From Closterium sp. Naga37s-1 (Eukaryota > Streptophyta > Zygnematophyceae > Desmidiales > Closteriaceae): a DNA stretch of 64,000 nucleotides. This document shows, one piece after another, positions 23,901 to 34,505 of the stretch; position 1 is the first letter of the stretch, and each line of letters opens with the position of its first letter. The stretch spans positions 286,501 to 350,500 of the forward strand of contig CANJKZ010000530.1 of assembly GCA_947471745.1 (NCBI GenBank), given 5' to 3'. The notes under the pieces were generated by a model, which saw nothing but the letters and a program-made list of their open reading frames with translations, did not search any database and was not told the DNA's origin. Made by a program: the position numbers and the translations under genes.

Positions 23901-25803
23901 TAGTTACCCCCCTGGAGGCTGACTGGCTCCGCCTTATCAGGCCTTCCGCCTGAGTTTGAGTCGGTTGAGAGGGATGAGAAGGTTGAGTCTCTTGAGTAGG
24001 CTGAGCCAGTTGAGTGGTATGAATGGGTTGAGAAGGATGAAAGGGTTGAGTCTGTTGTGACGGTTCCCAGGCAGAGCGCCGTTTGAGCGACCGCGTCGTT
24101 TCCAATCCCTCCCGCTCCTCCCCGCCAATCCTTTCCCGGAATCCCCCACCTTCTACACTCTCCCGCCCCAGCGCCCTAAGGTTCGGTCCATGCGCCGGAA
24201 CAGGAAAGGCGGTGACGGCAGCGGAGGCGGAAGCGGAAGCGGAGGCGGAAGCGGAAGCGACGGCGAAAGCGGAGGCGGAAGCAGACGCGGACCCTGTGAA
24301 AAGCGCTGGGCCTTGCCACAAGTCGTAGCCCTCTCCACCGCCAGTCCGCCCACCCCGCCGACGCTGCACGTTCCGCGCGCCCTCATCTGCCGCCGCCGCT
24401 CCGCTTCCGCGCGCTGACGAAGCCGATACAAGGTGCGGTTGCGCGGGAAAGGCTTGTGCTAGGGGCACGCGGCCTATCCCCCCAGCCAATTCCGCCATCA
24501 GCGCTATTGCCGCCCAGTCTTCCCAGCCCGGGTGAGTACCCCCTTGCGCCACCGGAGCTGTCAGCGCGTCAGGCGCCGCTGCAGACGCCGCCTCTGCAGG
24601 GGCTGCGGGGAAAGAGGGAGGGAGTAGCGCGGAATCTGCGGCGGGAGATGAAAGGGGGAAGAGCGGAAGCAGTCGGGAGGTTGTGAGGGGAACCACATCA
24701 TTCTCGCTGGCGCCCAAACTGCTCGACTCTATTCCAATCCGCCGCGCTTGGGGTGAGCTTGCGGCGCTGCCGTTCCTCCCGCGGCTTCTGCTGCCAACCT
24801 CCCCGCGGCTTCCGCTGCCAACCTCCCCGCGGCTTCCGCTGCCAGCCTCCCCGCGGCTTCCGCTACCATCCCGCCCGCGGCTTCTGCCACCATCCCGCCC
24901 GCGGCTTCCGCTGTCCTCACGCCCGCGACTTCCGCTTCGCTCAATCAGAGGCGTCCACGCGCTGAGATACGGATGCGCGGGCTCCTGTCCCCGTTCGCCG
25001 GTCGGGAAAGCTGCGTCCCGCGAAGCCCCTGCGCGCGCGTCTGTCGCAGTTTGCTGGAGTGGTTGCGGTTCAATCCCCGTGATTGGTCCCAACTGAGGTG
25101 GATTATTCCAAAGCAATGCACCAGGCATGCCCATTGGCCAGGACGGCGGCGCCACGTCAGAAGACGCCACGTCAGCTGCTGCAGTGGAAATCGTTCTAGC
25201 CGTTACAGAACCAGCGGCTTCGGATGACCCGAGTCGATACCTAGTGGGAAATCCATGCGAGCCTGGTCCCGTTGGAGACGGCGCGAAAAGCGGTCCTTGG
25301 GAAAACGGCCTCGATACCAGTCCATAATTCTCGGCAGGTAATTGGGACTGCGAGCCTGACCGACGCTCTGATTGCCAGCCTAAGCGACGCTCTGGTTGCG
25401 AGCCTGAGTCACGCACTGAGAAACGGCCTACGGACGGTTCTTTGGGAGACGGTGCTGACATCAGCGGTTCGTGACTAAAAGGTGCTGAAACCGACAACGG
25501 CGGTCCTGAGAATGGCGGAGGTTGAGCGTGTGAGGTCGGGGATAGAAGCGACTGGACGAACGGCTGGTCTATCAGGTCGAGCGTGAGGTTCTCTGCTGCG
25601 GGAAAAGCTTTGCTCTTTGGTGCTGCGTCGTGCATTGGAGCCGCCTGGACGGGTCGCTCAGAGTCAAGAGGACACGACGAGTCCATCGCGACCGTTGGTT
25701 CGGCGAACGGAGGGTGGAGATGCGGAGGGGTGAGGGGTCTAGGCGAATCGGGTCGGCTGTTCCAGCCAGTGTCGGGATTCCAAGTCCAATGAGAATTCTC
25801 CAT
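14047..25803 (-). CDS. Gene B: giant Plus3-domain protein with two CCHC-like zinc knuckles
   Basis: The start is the ATG at 25803 (MENSHWTWNPDTGW). The first coding block stays open to about 18.7 kb (up to 2384 codons) and is mostly Ser/Gly/Ala/Pro/Gln low complexity. A second block, about 18.79-15.43 kb, carries two knuckles: CMFCGAVGHTVLSC at about 17047-16999 and CLWCGVGGGHWAAEC near 16560-16610. It ends with the first Plus3 helix (ARLSRRDFQR) at a GTGTGT donor (15430/15429). Exons 14850-14735 and 14300-14047 continue the Plus3 domain in phase. Land plants have proteins pairing the same knuckle type (CxxCG..GH...CSE and C..C...HWA..C) with a Plus3 domain, probably nuclear and tied to RNA or transcription; that role is family inference. 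The join near 18.7-18.8 kb and the 3' end are unresolved. The low-complexity expansion is extreme, and one frameshift or an intron must separate the two long blocks. Confidence 0.65.
14735..14850 (-). other. Gene B exon: core of Plus3 domain
   Basis: This 116-nt exon has a GGCAG acceptor and a GTGCGT donor. It encodes AMGCFLRLRLG, then GGTGYCMGRIT. This closely follows the plant Plus3 pattern GFFVRLRLG...GGTGYYVARI (family knowledge). Entry phase fits the donor at 15430 and exit phase fits the next exon. Confidence 0.8.
14957..15010 (-). repeat. Acceptor-side copy of the Plus3 core exon
   Basis: A partial copy of the Plus3 core exon start (WQEQSELSAQAMGCFL) after a GGCAG acceptor diverges before the GGTGY motif and has no donor. 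It lies upstream of the intact exon. Confidence 0.8.
15221..15357. repeat. CCCCTGC 7-bp tandem repeat
   Basis: Roughly nineteen copies of a 7-bp unit, with one 6-bp slip. It lies in the intron after gene B's second coding block. Confidence 0.95.
15505..15590. repeat. (TCC)n microsatellite encoding poly-Gly in gene B
   Basis: About 28 TCC units. On the minus strand they read as a Gly run within gene B, between the second knuckle and the first Plus3 helix. Confidence 0.95.
17680..18330 (-). repeat. Ala/Gly-coding trinucleotide-rich tract in gene B
   Basis: GCT/GCA/GGT-rich imperfect trinucleotide repeats encode Ala- and Gly-rich stretches in the minus frame of gene B. The plus-strand Gln/His frames are shadows. 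Confidence 0.8.
20335..20460 (-). repeat. Gln-rich CAG/CGG/CAA tract in gene B
   Basis: This trinucleotide repeat encodes a QQRQQRQQGQ-type stretch in the minus frame. Confidence 0.85.
20500..21080 (-). repeat. Four coding repeats of about 50 residues in gene B
   Basis: The minus frame holds four diverged copies of a unit with RPRARPEPIEVPAGD, then S/G-rich residues, DEHALAVAAAAA and an Ala/Thr/Pro tail. Conservation of EPIEVPAGD while flanks vary suggests selection on the peptide, though its function is unknown. Confidence 0.85.
21160..21345 (-). repeat. 21-bp coding minisatellite (SPVAVAR) in gene B
   Basis: About eight tandem 21-bp units encode a seven-residue repeat in the minus frame. 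A second short repeat (GCACCA, encoding Gly-Ala) lies at about 22021-22080. Confidence 0.95.
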
Positions 25804-27330
25804 TGTTAGACGGCTTAGATAAATCGTCTCGACCGCCTTTCTCGGGGGAATGCCTAGTAGTGGTGCTTCGGGTGGTGTTTACTCTATCGAACTTATTCCG
25901 TTTTGTGCTTAGAGACTCCTGTGGAATGGGACACACTCGTTCTGTACTACTCGCAACAGGGGGAATGAGTGAGAAGAGAACGAAGAGACGCGGCTGACGC
26001 AACAGCTAAGCTACTCACTTTGCTGGTAGACCCACAGGTTTTTCTTCAAGTCGGTTAGTCCAACGGATCATAAAAAGACAAATGCATCATCTTCCTTCCG
26101 CTCAGCGCTTGTATCTGCTTCTTTATGGCAAATGTAAGATCAGGACATAATTCTATGAAATTATGATGTCTCACCGCAAGTCACGCCCCATCACAGACAC
26201 CAAGGAAACCGTCGATTGCAAACGTCACGTGGCTCTCGTCTCATCCTGGTAACAACCCCAATGCCAGACGAACCGCGACCCAATGAGAAGGGTGTGGCCG
26301 TCGAGTCGCCTGCGCTGGCAAAAGGTAACCTCGAGGACAAACCTTTTTTGCCATAGCGGTGGCTGTAGAGTGGATGCCTGGAGTGTGTGTTGTGGCTGCT
26401 GCTGGCAAAAACAGGGAGTTTCCTTTCCACGCGGAGGCGGCACAGTAGAGCAGAGTGTCGGTCGGTCCTAGAAAGTTACTTTCTTCTCTTCCAACAGGCC
26501 GAATCCATCACAACTTCAGGTGCAAGAGATGGGGGCACTGCTGAATCCTCCTCGTGAGGAAACCCGCGTCATGCAATGAGAGCTTGCTGGGAAACCCAAT
26601 CCCAATGCTGCCTACTTTTGATTTTTCACGACCCGCGTAACAATCGCATGTGATATGCATGTGAATCTCACGTGATGCGCTTGTAAAAGGCGAATGAGCA
26701 GTCGACAGCTCGAACTATCTGACTATGTGAAGAAGCTCCTGGAAGCAAGCCCTTACAATAATTTTATTTGTTGAACTCGTTTGCTTTTCCGAGGTACCCA
26801 GTACTAGACAAAAGGAATCCAACCCGTCGGGAACCAAAATTATGCGCGGAAATAAGGGAATCTATTCAAATTGATCGCGAAATCCATGGATAAAGACAGG
26901 AACTTGGTTCTGAATGGGTATTCCATTTTTCTTATTTGACGGCTGTACTTGGGCCAATGATCGCTTCAGAAAGTAGGCATTGCCAGCCTTTTTAGCATTT
27001 GGTCAAAGGAACAAAGTTCCAACGCGTGGCAACATCACAAGCACCTGGCCAATAGATCAGCCAAGAAAATGTGATCTTCCAACACGACCCAAGGCTGCGA
27101 AAAGTCTCGCAACTGTTCATCTAAAGCAGTTATGCACGGTATTGTGCGTTCGAAAGCGGTTTTATCACCTCCCCACTTTGAAACGAAACTCATGGGTATG
27201 AACTGCAAATTGCACTTCTCTAAAAGGGCTTCGATACACTGTTATTTTTTGCTTGATTTCTTGTTTTCTGTTAGGGTTTAAATGGTTTCAAAATTCCCGA
27301 AAAAACTGCTGGTTGCGCTATAACTCTAGC
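25804..27330. other. Upstream region of gene B, no gene seen
   Basis: This AT-richer interval lies between the start of gene B and the truncated left end of Copia-A. It should contain gene B's promoter and 5' leader, but I identify no specific element. Short open frames here lack protein-like features. Confidence 0.5.
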
Positions 27331-28834
27331 TAGTGGAGGTGGTGGCGGTGGTGGCAGTGGTGGCGGGAGTGGGGGCTTTGGTGGCGGCAGTGGTGGCAGC
27401 GGTGGGGGTGGCGGTAGTGGGGGCAGTGGGAGTGGTGGCGGTCGGGCTGGAGCTATACAGCGGGGAGGTTCTAGAGGAGGCCAGAGGCATCAGCAGCAGC
27501 GTCGGAGCAAGACCCCGTCGCCCCAGCAGCTTCGTGAGTGGTTTTCTCAGCGTGGGGCGTCTGGGGGTAGTGGTAGCTGCCCGTATGTCAATCGCACGGG
27601 TGACCGTGCTGGTCAGACATGCGGGGAGCCTCACACTCAGCACCTCTGCTTCTCCCGCCTCGACGACGCTTGGCGCGCAGAGTTTGGTGACGAGGCTGAG
27701 CGCCCTCGCTGGGCAGAGCTGCTTAGGTCTGCAGTTGCTATCTTTGACGTTGACTATGATGCTATCCTTGCTGCAACGTATGCCTTGTATGTTAGTGCTG
27801 AGGGTGACTGTTACCTGTGTGTGCCGCCTGTCCCAGGTATAGAGGCTGCTGCTCTAGATGCTAGTGAGTCTGCTCTCCCTGGTACTGCGCCTGCTGAGGC
27901 CTTGCACACCTTTACGCTGGAATCAGGTGCTTCACGCTGTTTCTTTCGTGACAGAACCACCCTCACTCCTCTCTCAGCACCTGTACCGGTCAGACAGGCT
28001 GACCCCTCAGGGGGCCCAGTCCTTGCCCGTTCCTCCACTGTTCTCCCGTGTCCGGCGGTTCCGTCTGGCTCACTGTCAGGTCTTCACCTCCCCTCGTTCT
28101 CTACGAACTTGGTGAGTACCGCTGCCCTTCAGGATGCGATGGTCACTACCACCACTCCTGGGGGTCAGCGTGTGTCGATCTACACGTGTACACGGACGGG
28201 CCGTCACCTGACCGCGTTCACTCGTCGGCCTAGGTCGAGTCTGTACTCACTGGCTACCAAGCCTCCTCAGGTAGCTGCGTCTGCCCAGGTTTCCGCGTCA
28301 GGTCAGGTAGCACCCCCTTGCTCGTGTCGCCTCTTGTCGCACCAGAATCTCATCTGGCACCACCGCCTGGGTCACCCCTCCCTGCCACGCCTTCGTGGCA
28401 TGCACTCCCGCCTCCTTGTCTCTGGTCTTCCCAGGTCTCTGCCTCCCCTCCCGCCCTCACCTGCCCCGCCCTGCCTTCCTTGCGTCGAGGGGCGGCAGCG
28501 CGCCGCTCCTCACTCCTCCTCGTTTCCCCCGACGACTGCTCCCCTGCAGACTCTCAACATGGACGTGTGGGGCCCAGCCCGCGTCAGTGGACAAGGCCGT
28601 GAGCACTACGTTCTGCTGATTGTTGACGACTACACACGTTACACCATGGTCTTCCCCTTGCGCAGCAAGGGTGAGGTCCCTGATGTCTTGATCCCTTGGA
28701 TCTGCGCAGTCCGTCTCCAGCTTCGCGAGCGGTTCCGCCAGGACCTTCCTGTCCTGCGTCTGCACTCTGACAGAGGTGGTGAGTTCTCCTCCGACCTCTT
28801 GCGGGAATTTTGTCATGGGGAGGGCATTCTCTAG
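27331..28834 (+). pseudogene. Copia-A gag C-terminus, protease and integrase N-part
   Basis: One frame is open from the truncated end to a TAG at 28832. In order: Gly-rich linker; C-X13-C-X3-H-X4-C motif (CPYVNRTGD...CGEPHTQHLC); aspartic protease with active site ESGAS instead of DSGAS; pre-integrase region (WHHRLGHPSLPRL, then CLPCVEG); and integrase core with first Asp (NMDVWGPA) and second Asp (HSDRGGEF). The stop replaces a Gln codon in ILQSFT. The Asp-to-Glu change in the protease and the stop indicate a dead copy. Confidence 0.85.
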
Positions 28835-30085
28835 TCGTTCACGCTTCCGGCCTCCCCTCAGCAAAATGGGATTGCTGAGCGCCACATTGGCTTAGTCATG
28901 GAGGTCGCTCGTACCTCCATGAACCATGCGGCTGCTCCCCATTTTCTGTGGCCGTTTGCGGTCTGGTACGCTGCGCATCAGCTCAACCTCTGGCCCCGTG
29001 TCTCCTTGCCGGAGACCTCGCCGACTCTGCACTGGACGGGGGAGGGTTGCGATGCGTCCGCGGACAAGCTCTTCGCCCGTGCTATTCCCTTTGTCTTCCT
29101 TGGCTTTCCCCCTAACGCGTCTGGCTGGCAGTTTTACCACCCCACCTCGCGCCGTGTCATCCCCTCTCAGGACGTCACGTTTGACAAGCCGGTTCCCTTT
29201 TACCATCTCTTCCCCTACCGCTCTGCCCCTCCCCCACCCCCGCCGCTCTTCCTTGCTCCTGGTCCTCCTCTGGTATACCCCCTCCCGCCCCAGGGCCCTG
29301 CTCCCTCAGGTGTGTCTCAAGTACACCCTCTCCCTGGTACTGTGCCTATTGAGGTAGCTGGTGACTCAGGTACTGCTCGAGGTGCTGTGTCTGGGGGTGC
29401 TGCATCTGGGGGTGCGGAGCCTTGGGGTGCAGAGTCTGAGGGTGCCGGGTCTGGGGGTGCGGAGCCTAGGGGTGCTGAGTCTGAGGGTGCTGGGTCTGGG
29501 GATGCTGAGCGTGGGGGTGTGGAGCCTAGGGATGCTGAGCTTGCGGGTGCTGAGCCTGCATGTGTGGAGCCTGGAGGTGCTGAGCCTGAGGGTGTTGAGC
29601 TTGGGGATTCTGAGTCTGAGGGTGAGGAGTCTGGGGGTGCTGAGCCTCGGGGTACTGCTTCTTCTAGAGGTCTTGCGGATGCTTCGCCACAACCGTCTCC
29701 CCGGCCGAAGCCTCTCTCCCTGCAGAAGCTGTGCGAGTGGTTTGCTCAGCGCACACGCCTTCGGAGTGGAGCTGCCAGAGCAAGAGAATCTGCCGCTAGA
29801 GACACTGGAGCTGGAGGTGTTGGAGCTACTTGTCTTGGAGGTGCTGGAGTTACTGCTGGAGCTGGTGGAACCGGAGGTGCTGAGCTGCTGGTCCTGGAGG
29901 TGCTCGTACGAGGGGTACTGGAGCTGCCAGGACTGGTAGTGTTGGGGGCACTGGAGCTGGAGGAGCTGGAGCTGGAGACCCTACGGAGCGTGTGGAGGTG
30001 CTGGGGTTGGAGGTGCTGGAGCTGGAGGCACTGGCGCTGGTGGCGCTGGAGCTGGAGGAGTTGGAGCTGGAGGCACTGGCCCTAG
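28835..30085 (+). pseudogene. Copia-A integrase C-part and repeat linker
   Basis: The same frame continues after the stop with PQQNGIAERHIG (third catalytic residue, Glu). It then shows a small in-frame deletion, because the VWGSRAFVRD block conserved in sister copies is missing. A proline-rich segment and a linker of short GAESEG/GGAEPRGA-type units follow. The frame is lost within the linker before the reverse transcriptase. Confidence 0.8.
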
Positions 30086-30182
30086 TGGCGCTGGAGCTGG
30101 AGGAGATGGAGCTGTTGACCCCGGAGCTGGAGGAGCTGGAGCTGTTGACCCTGGAGCTGGAGGTGCTGGAGCTGGGGGTGCT

Positions 30183-31325
30183 GTGTCTGGCGGTACTGGT
30201 GCTGGAGGCACTGTGCGACCGCGACCGTACTTCGTTCCCCTACTTAAGCAGGTTCTTGGTCTCCCGTCTTCTACTGGCCTTACTCCTCCCTTACTGTGTC
30301 CACCGCCTGACCAGTCACAGCCGCCGTTACAGCGAGCCTCCCCACTGTCTGCCCCTTCTCCTTACACTGAGAAGACCAGAGGTCTTACAGAGCATCGTGA
30401 GCCTGCGTCTCGTCCTGTCTCTGCTCGTCGCGTTCCTCGTCCGCGTCCTTCTCCTGTCCCCGTCACCCACACTATGGCACTTCGTCCTTCCTCTGTTCCA
30501 CTGCGTGTTCCTCTGCCGCCTCCTCCTGCGTCCTCTCTTCCTACTTTCCCTGACCCTGCGTCTGACCTCCCTCGTGCTGGCAGTCCCACTATCTCTCGTC
30601 TCCTCGCCACTGTTTTCACTGACCCTTCTTTTGAGTCCACTACTGCGTCTGCCCTTGTTGCTGAGATGCTTGACCTTGCTGTTACCTGTCGTCTAGACTA
30701 TGCCACTACTCTTGTTGCTGAGTCTGAGTCTGCCAGTCCTCCGTCTGTTGGGGGTGAGTGTGCTCTTGGCACGGACGTCCTTGAGGACACGCAGGACTTT
30801 GAGTGTTTTGCAGCTGCTGTACCTCGTTTCGCTTCCATGCTTCTTGCCCCTGAGGGAGACCCGGATGCACCAAACATCCCGACCCCGCGCTCTTACGCAG
30901 AGGCGATTACGGGTCCTTACTCCTCTCAGTGGCAGACACCCATGGATACCGAGATGGCATCCTGGATGTCCACAGGCACCTATGTCGACCCAGTTCCCTT
31001 GTCTGGGGCGAACATAGTCGATGGCATGTGGATTTTCAGGGTGAAGCGGCCGCCGTGTTCTCCGCTTGCCTTCAAGGCGCGTTACGTTGCTAGAGGCTTC
31101 AGTCAGCGACAGGGGGTCGACTACTTCCAGACCTTCTCCCCCACCCCAAAGATGACTACTCTTCGGGTGTTGCTGCATGTCGCAACTCAGCGTGACTACG
31201 AGTTGCACTCTCTGGACTTCAGCACAGCTTTCTTGCAGGGCAGCCTGCACGAGGAGATCTGGCTGCGCCGCCCACCAGGCTTCACTGGGTCGTTTACTGC
31301 AGGTACCCAGAATGAACGAGAATGA
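30183..31325 (+). pseudogene. Copia-A reverse transcriptase, N-terminal part
   Basis: From the [10 protein letters not shown] segment the frame runs through the typical copia RT start (GPYSSQWQ, MWIFRVKR, ARGFSQRQGVDYFQTFSP) to RRPPGFTGSF. At 31311 it breaks into the terminal repeat of Copia-B, so the last 14 or so codons are not RT. The catalytic YVDD block is absent from this half. Confidence 0.85.
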
Positions 31326-31472
31326 ACGAGAATGAACGAGAATGAACGAGAATGAACGAGAATGAATGAACTATGAAAGTGTTGGGTACAAGTACCAACC
31401 CTAATTGGGTTGTACCCCTTATGGGCTACCCCACTATAGCCTACACAAAGTAAGCAATATAATGTTCTGACA
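31312..31472 (-). repeat. Copia-B 3' LTR with AATGAACGAG repeats
   Basis: The inner end is intact (TGTCAGAACATT in minus sense). The body shares the ACCCTAATTGGGTTGTACC block with the LTRs of Copia-A and Copia-D. The outer end (31312-31365) is about five tandem copies of AATGAACGAG and lacks the terminal TGT/ACA expected. A degenerate polypurine-tract hairpin follows at 31473-31497. Confidence 0.75.
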
Positions 31473-31698
31473 CACCCCTGTAGGCAAAGTGGGCGAGAAC
31501 AAGTGGTCACAAGGCCAGTCAAGAAAATCAAAGCAAGCTCAGGGTGGATCACAAAGTCACCACACAGTCCGAGCACAAGCAAAGGGCCACAAGGCCAGTT
31601 CACATGCAGTGTTATATAAAGAGCACAAATAGTATAGTGATCATTCCCTAGCAAGTGTAAGTATGCAGGTATATATGGAGATCACAGTACAAGCAAAG

Positions 31699-32376
31699 TC
31701 AAGCAGTGAGCAAGTGAGGCAAAGTAGGCACAAGGCCTAACACAGTAGAGAAGCGCTGATGATCACCAGACCCAAGGGCCTTGGTGAATATATCAGCAGT
31801 GTTGGCCCTAGTGGCCATGTATGCAAGACGAAGCTGGCCACGTTGCTGCAACTCTCGAGCTAGGAAGTATCGCAGAGTGATGTGCTTCGTTCTGTGCTCC
31901 AGTCTGTGCTCCTGACACAAGGAAATCATGGCCTGGTTGTCTACAAACATAATTGGAGGCGAACGAGGCTGCTCTCCCAAGTTAGTCAGCAGGTAGGTGA
32001 GCCAGTGTAGCTCCTGTGCAGCCATGGCCCCTGCCTAGATCTTAGCCTCACAACTGGAGCTGAGAACCGAAGACGAGCGGGTAGACCGCCAGGAAACGGA
32101 GCCGGAACCGAGGCTGAAGGTGTAACCCAGTGATGACCGCTGCGTAGCTGAGTCGTCAACCCAAGAAGCGTCTGCGTGACCAGTGAGGACAACTAGACCC
32201 CGTCCTCCAAGCACGAGCCCCATGCCCGATGTACTGCACAAGTAACGCAATACCCTCTTCGCAGCATCCCAGTGCACCTTTCGGTGCCTTGTGGGAGCCA
32301 CGTAGCGAGCCAGAAGGCTGAGAGGGTACGCGAGGTCAGGCCGTGTGCACGTCATCAAGTACATGAGGCAACCCAC
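31699..32376 (-). pseudogene. Copia-B RNase H domain
   Basis: In minus sense this contains GCLMYLMTCTRPDLAYPLS, then HADASWVDD, SSSCEAKI, VDNQAM and KHITLRYFLARE, typical of copia RNase H. A TAG at about 32035 interrupts the EIYAGAM block conserved in sister copies. The upstream RT is in a different frame owing to an indel near 32.5 kb. Confidence 0.85.
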
Positions 32377-32402
32377 AAGCTCTGGGTACGGACCACTCGG
32401 CT

Positions 32403-33002
32403 CTATGGACTCGTCCGAAGGTGGAGCTGAGAGTGAGTGGCCGGTAGAAAGAGGAGTGGGCTGTGGCGAGGAGAACTGGAAGCTGAAGCCCTGAAGGACT
32501 GGTGCACCATGTGTGACTGAGTCAGGGTGATGGTGCGTCGTGCTTTGTCTCGGGTGATCTGCAAGCCAAGATAGTTGCGCAGTTCACCCAGGTCAGTGCA
32601 GGTGTGTCTCTTCTCCAGCTCCGACTTCACAAGGGTTAGTGCCTCAGTGTCAGCAGTGGCAAAGACGAGGTCGTCGACGTACACGAGGACGTAGACCGGC
32701 GGCAACGAGGTGTCAGTGCGTAGAAAGAGCGACGGGTCAGCAGTAGAAGGAGCAAACCCAAGAGCTGCAAGTGTAGTCCTCAGTGTGTCGTGCCACTCAC
32801 GAGGCGCCTGGTGGAGACCGTAGACTCGCCGCCAGAGGCTCCACTGGGTACCTGCAGGAAACGACCCAGTGAAGCCAGGTGGGCGACGCAACCAGATCTC
32901 CTCGTGCAGGTTGCCCTGCAAGAAAGCTATGCTGAAGTCCAGAGAGTGCAACTCGTAGTCCCGCTGAGCAGCGACGTGCAGCAACACCCGAAGAGTAGTC
33001 AT
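32403..33002 (-). pseudogene. Copia-B reverse transcriptase, C-terminal part
   Basis: Contains SLDFSIAFLQG, VYGLHQAPREW, the catalytic YVDDLVFA and LGLQITRD. The frame is lost near 32.5 kb after SHMVHQ, where sister copies read VLQRFGF. A TAG at about 33046 (Gln codon after ARGFS) separates it from the N-terminal RT part. Confidence 0.85.
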
Positions 33003-33047
33003 CTTCGGGGTGGGGGAGAAGGTATGGAAGTAGTCAACCCCCTTTTG

Positions 33048-34505
33048 CTAACTGAAGCCTCGAGCAACGTAACGCGCCTTGAAGGCAGGCGGAGAACCCG
33101 GCGGCCGCTTCACCCTGAAAATCCACATGCCATCGACTATGTTCGCCCCAGGTGGGGGAACCTCGTCGACGTAGGTGCATGTGGACTTCCAGGATGCCAT
33201 CTCGGCATCCATAGCTGCCTGCCATTGAGAGGAGTAAGGACCCGTCATTGCTTCTGCGTAAGAGCGCTGGGTCAGGATGTCTGGTGCATCCGGGTCTCCC
33301 TCAGGGGCAAGCAGCATGGAAGCAAAACGAGGTACAGCAGCTGCAAGACATTCAAGGTCCTCTTGCCTGTCCTCAAGGACGTCCGTGCCAAGAGCACACT
33401 CACCCCCGACGGACGGAGGACTGGCAGACGCAGATTCAGCAACAAGAGCAGTGGCGTAGTCTAGACGACAGGCTGCAGCAAAGTCAAGCATCTCAGCAAC
33501 GAGGGCAGACGCAGCAGCAGACTCAAAGGAAGGGTCAGTGAAAACAGTGGCGAGGAGACGAGAGTCAGTGGGACTGGTAGCACGGGGGAGGTCAGACGCA
33601 GGGTCAGGGACGGCAGGAAGAGAGGACTCAGGAAGAGCAGGCAGAGGAACACGCAGTGGAACAGAGGAAGGACGAAGTGCCATAGCGTGGGTGCCGGGGA
33701 CAGGAGGAGGACACGAACGAGGAACGCGACGAGTAGTGTGGACAGGTGAGACAGGACGAGACGCAGGCTCACGACGCTCTGTAGGACCTCCGGACTGCTC
33801 AGTGTAAGGAGAAGGAGAAGGAAGTGGGGAGGCCGGCTGTAACGGCAGCTGCGAATGGTCAGGCGGTGGACACAGTAAGGGAGGAGTAAGGCTAGTAGAA
33901 GACAGGACACCAAGAACCTGCTGAAGCAGGGGAACAAAGTACGGTCGCGGCCGCACAGTGCCTCCAGGGTCAACAGCTCCTGCTCCTCCAGCTCCAGCGC
34001 CTCCAGCGCCAGTGCCTCCAACTCCTTCTCCTCCAGCTCCAGCGCCACCAGCGCCAGAGCCTCCAGCTCCAGTGCCACCAAGACCACCAGTCCCGGCAGC
34101 TCCAGTACCCTTGGTACGAGCACCTCCAGGACCAGTAGCCATAGTACCTCTAGTACCACCAGCTCCAGCAGTAACTCCAGAATCTCCACTCCAAAAGGCG
34201 TGCGCGCCGAACAAGCCACTCACGCTGCTGCTGCGGAGACAGTCTCGGCGAAGCACCAGCAGGACCTCCAGAAGAAGCGCCACCCTGAGGCTCAGCACCC
34301 CTAGACTCCGCACCCTCCGACTTAGCACCCCCAGGCTCAACACCCTCAGGCTCAGCACCCCCAGGCTCCACACCCGCAGGCTCAGCACCCGCAGGCTCCT
34401 CACCCCTAGGCTCAGCACCCCCAGACCCAGCACCCTTAGACTCTGCAAACCCCGGCTCCGCACCCCCAGACGCAGCACCCCCAGACACAGCACCTCGAGC
34501 AGCAC
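33048..34505 (-). pseudogene. Copia-B linker and reverse transcriptase N-part
   Basis: Reads from the repeat linker (GAGAGGEGVGG-type, 33960-34130) through [10 protein letters not shown] and the conserved pre-RT region (CALGTDVLEDRQ, APEGDPDAPD) to MWIFRVKRPPGSPPAF and ARGFS, where a TAG ends it. It overlaps the end of the integrase frame, implying a frameshift inside the linker. Confidence 0.8.
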
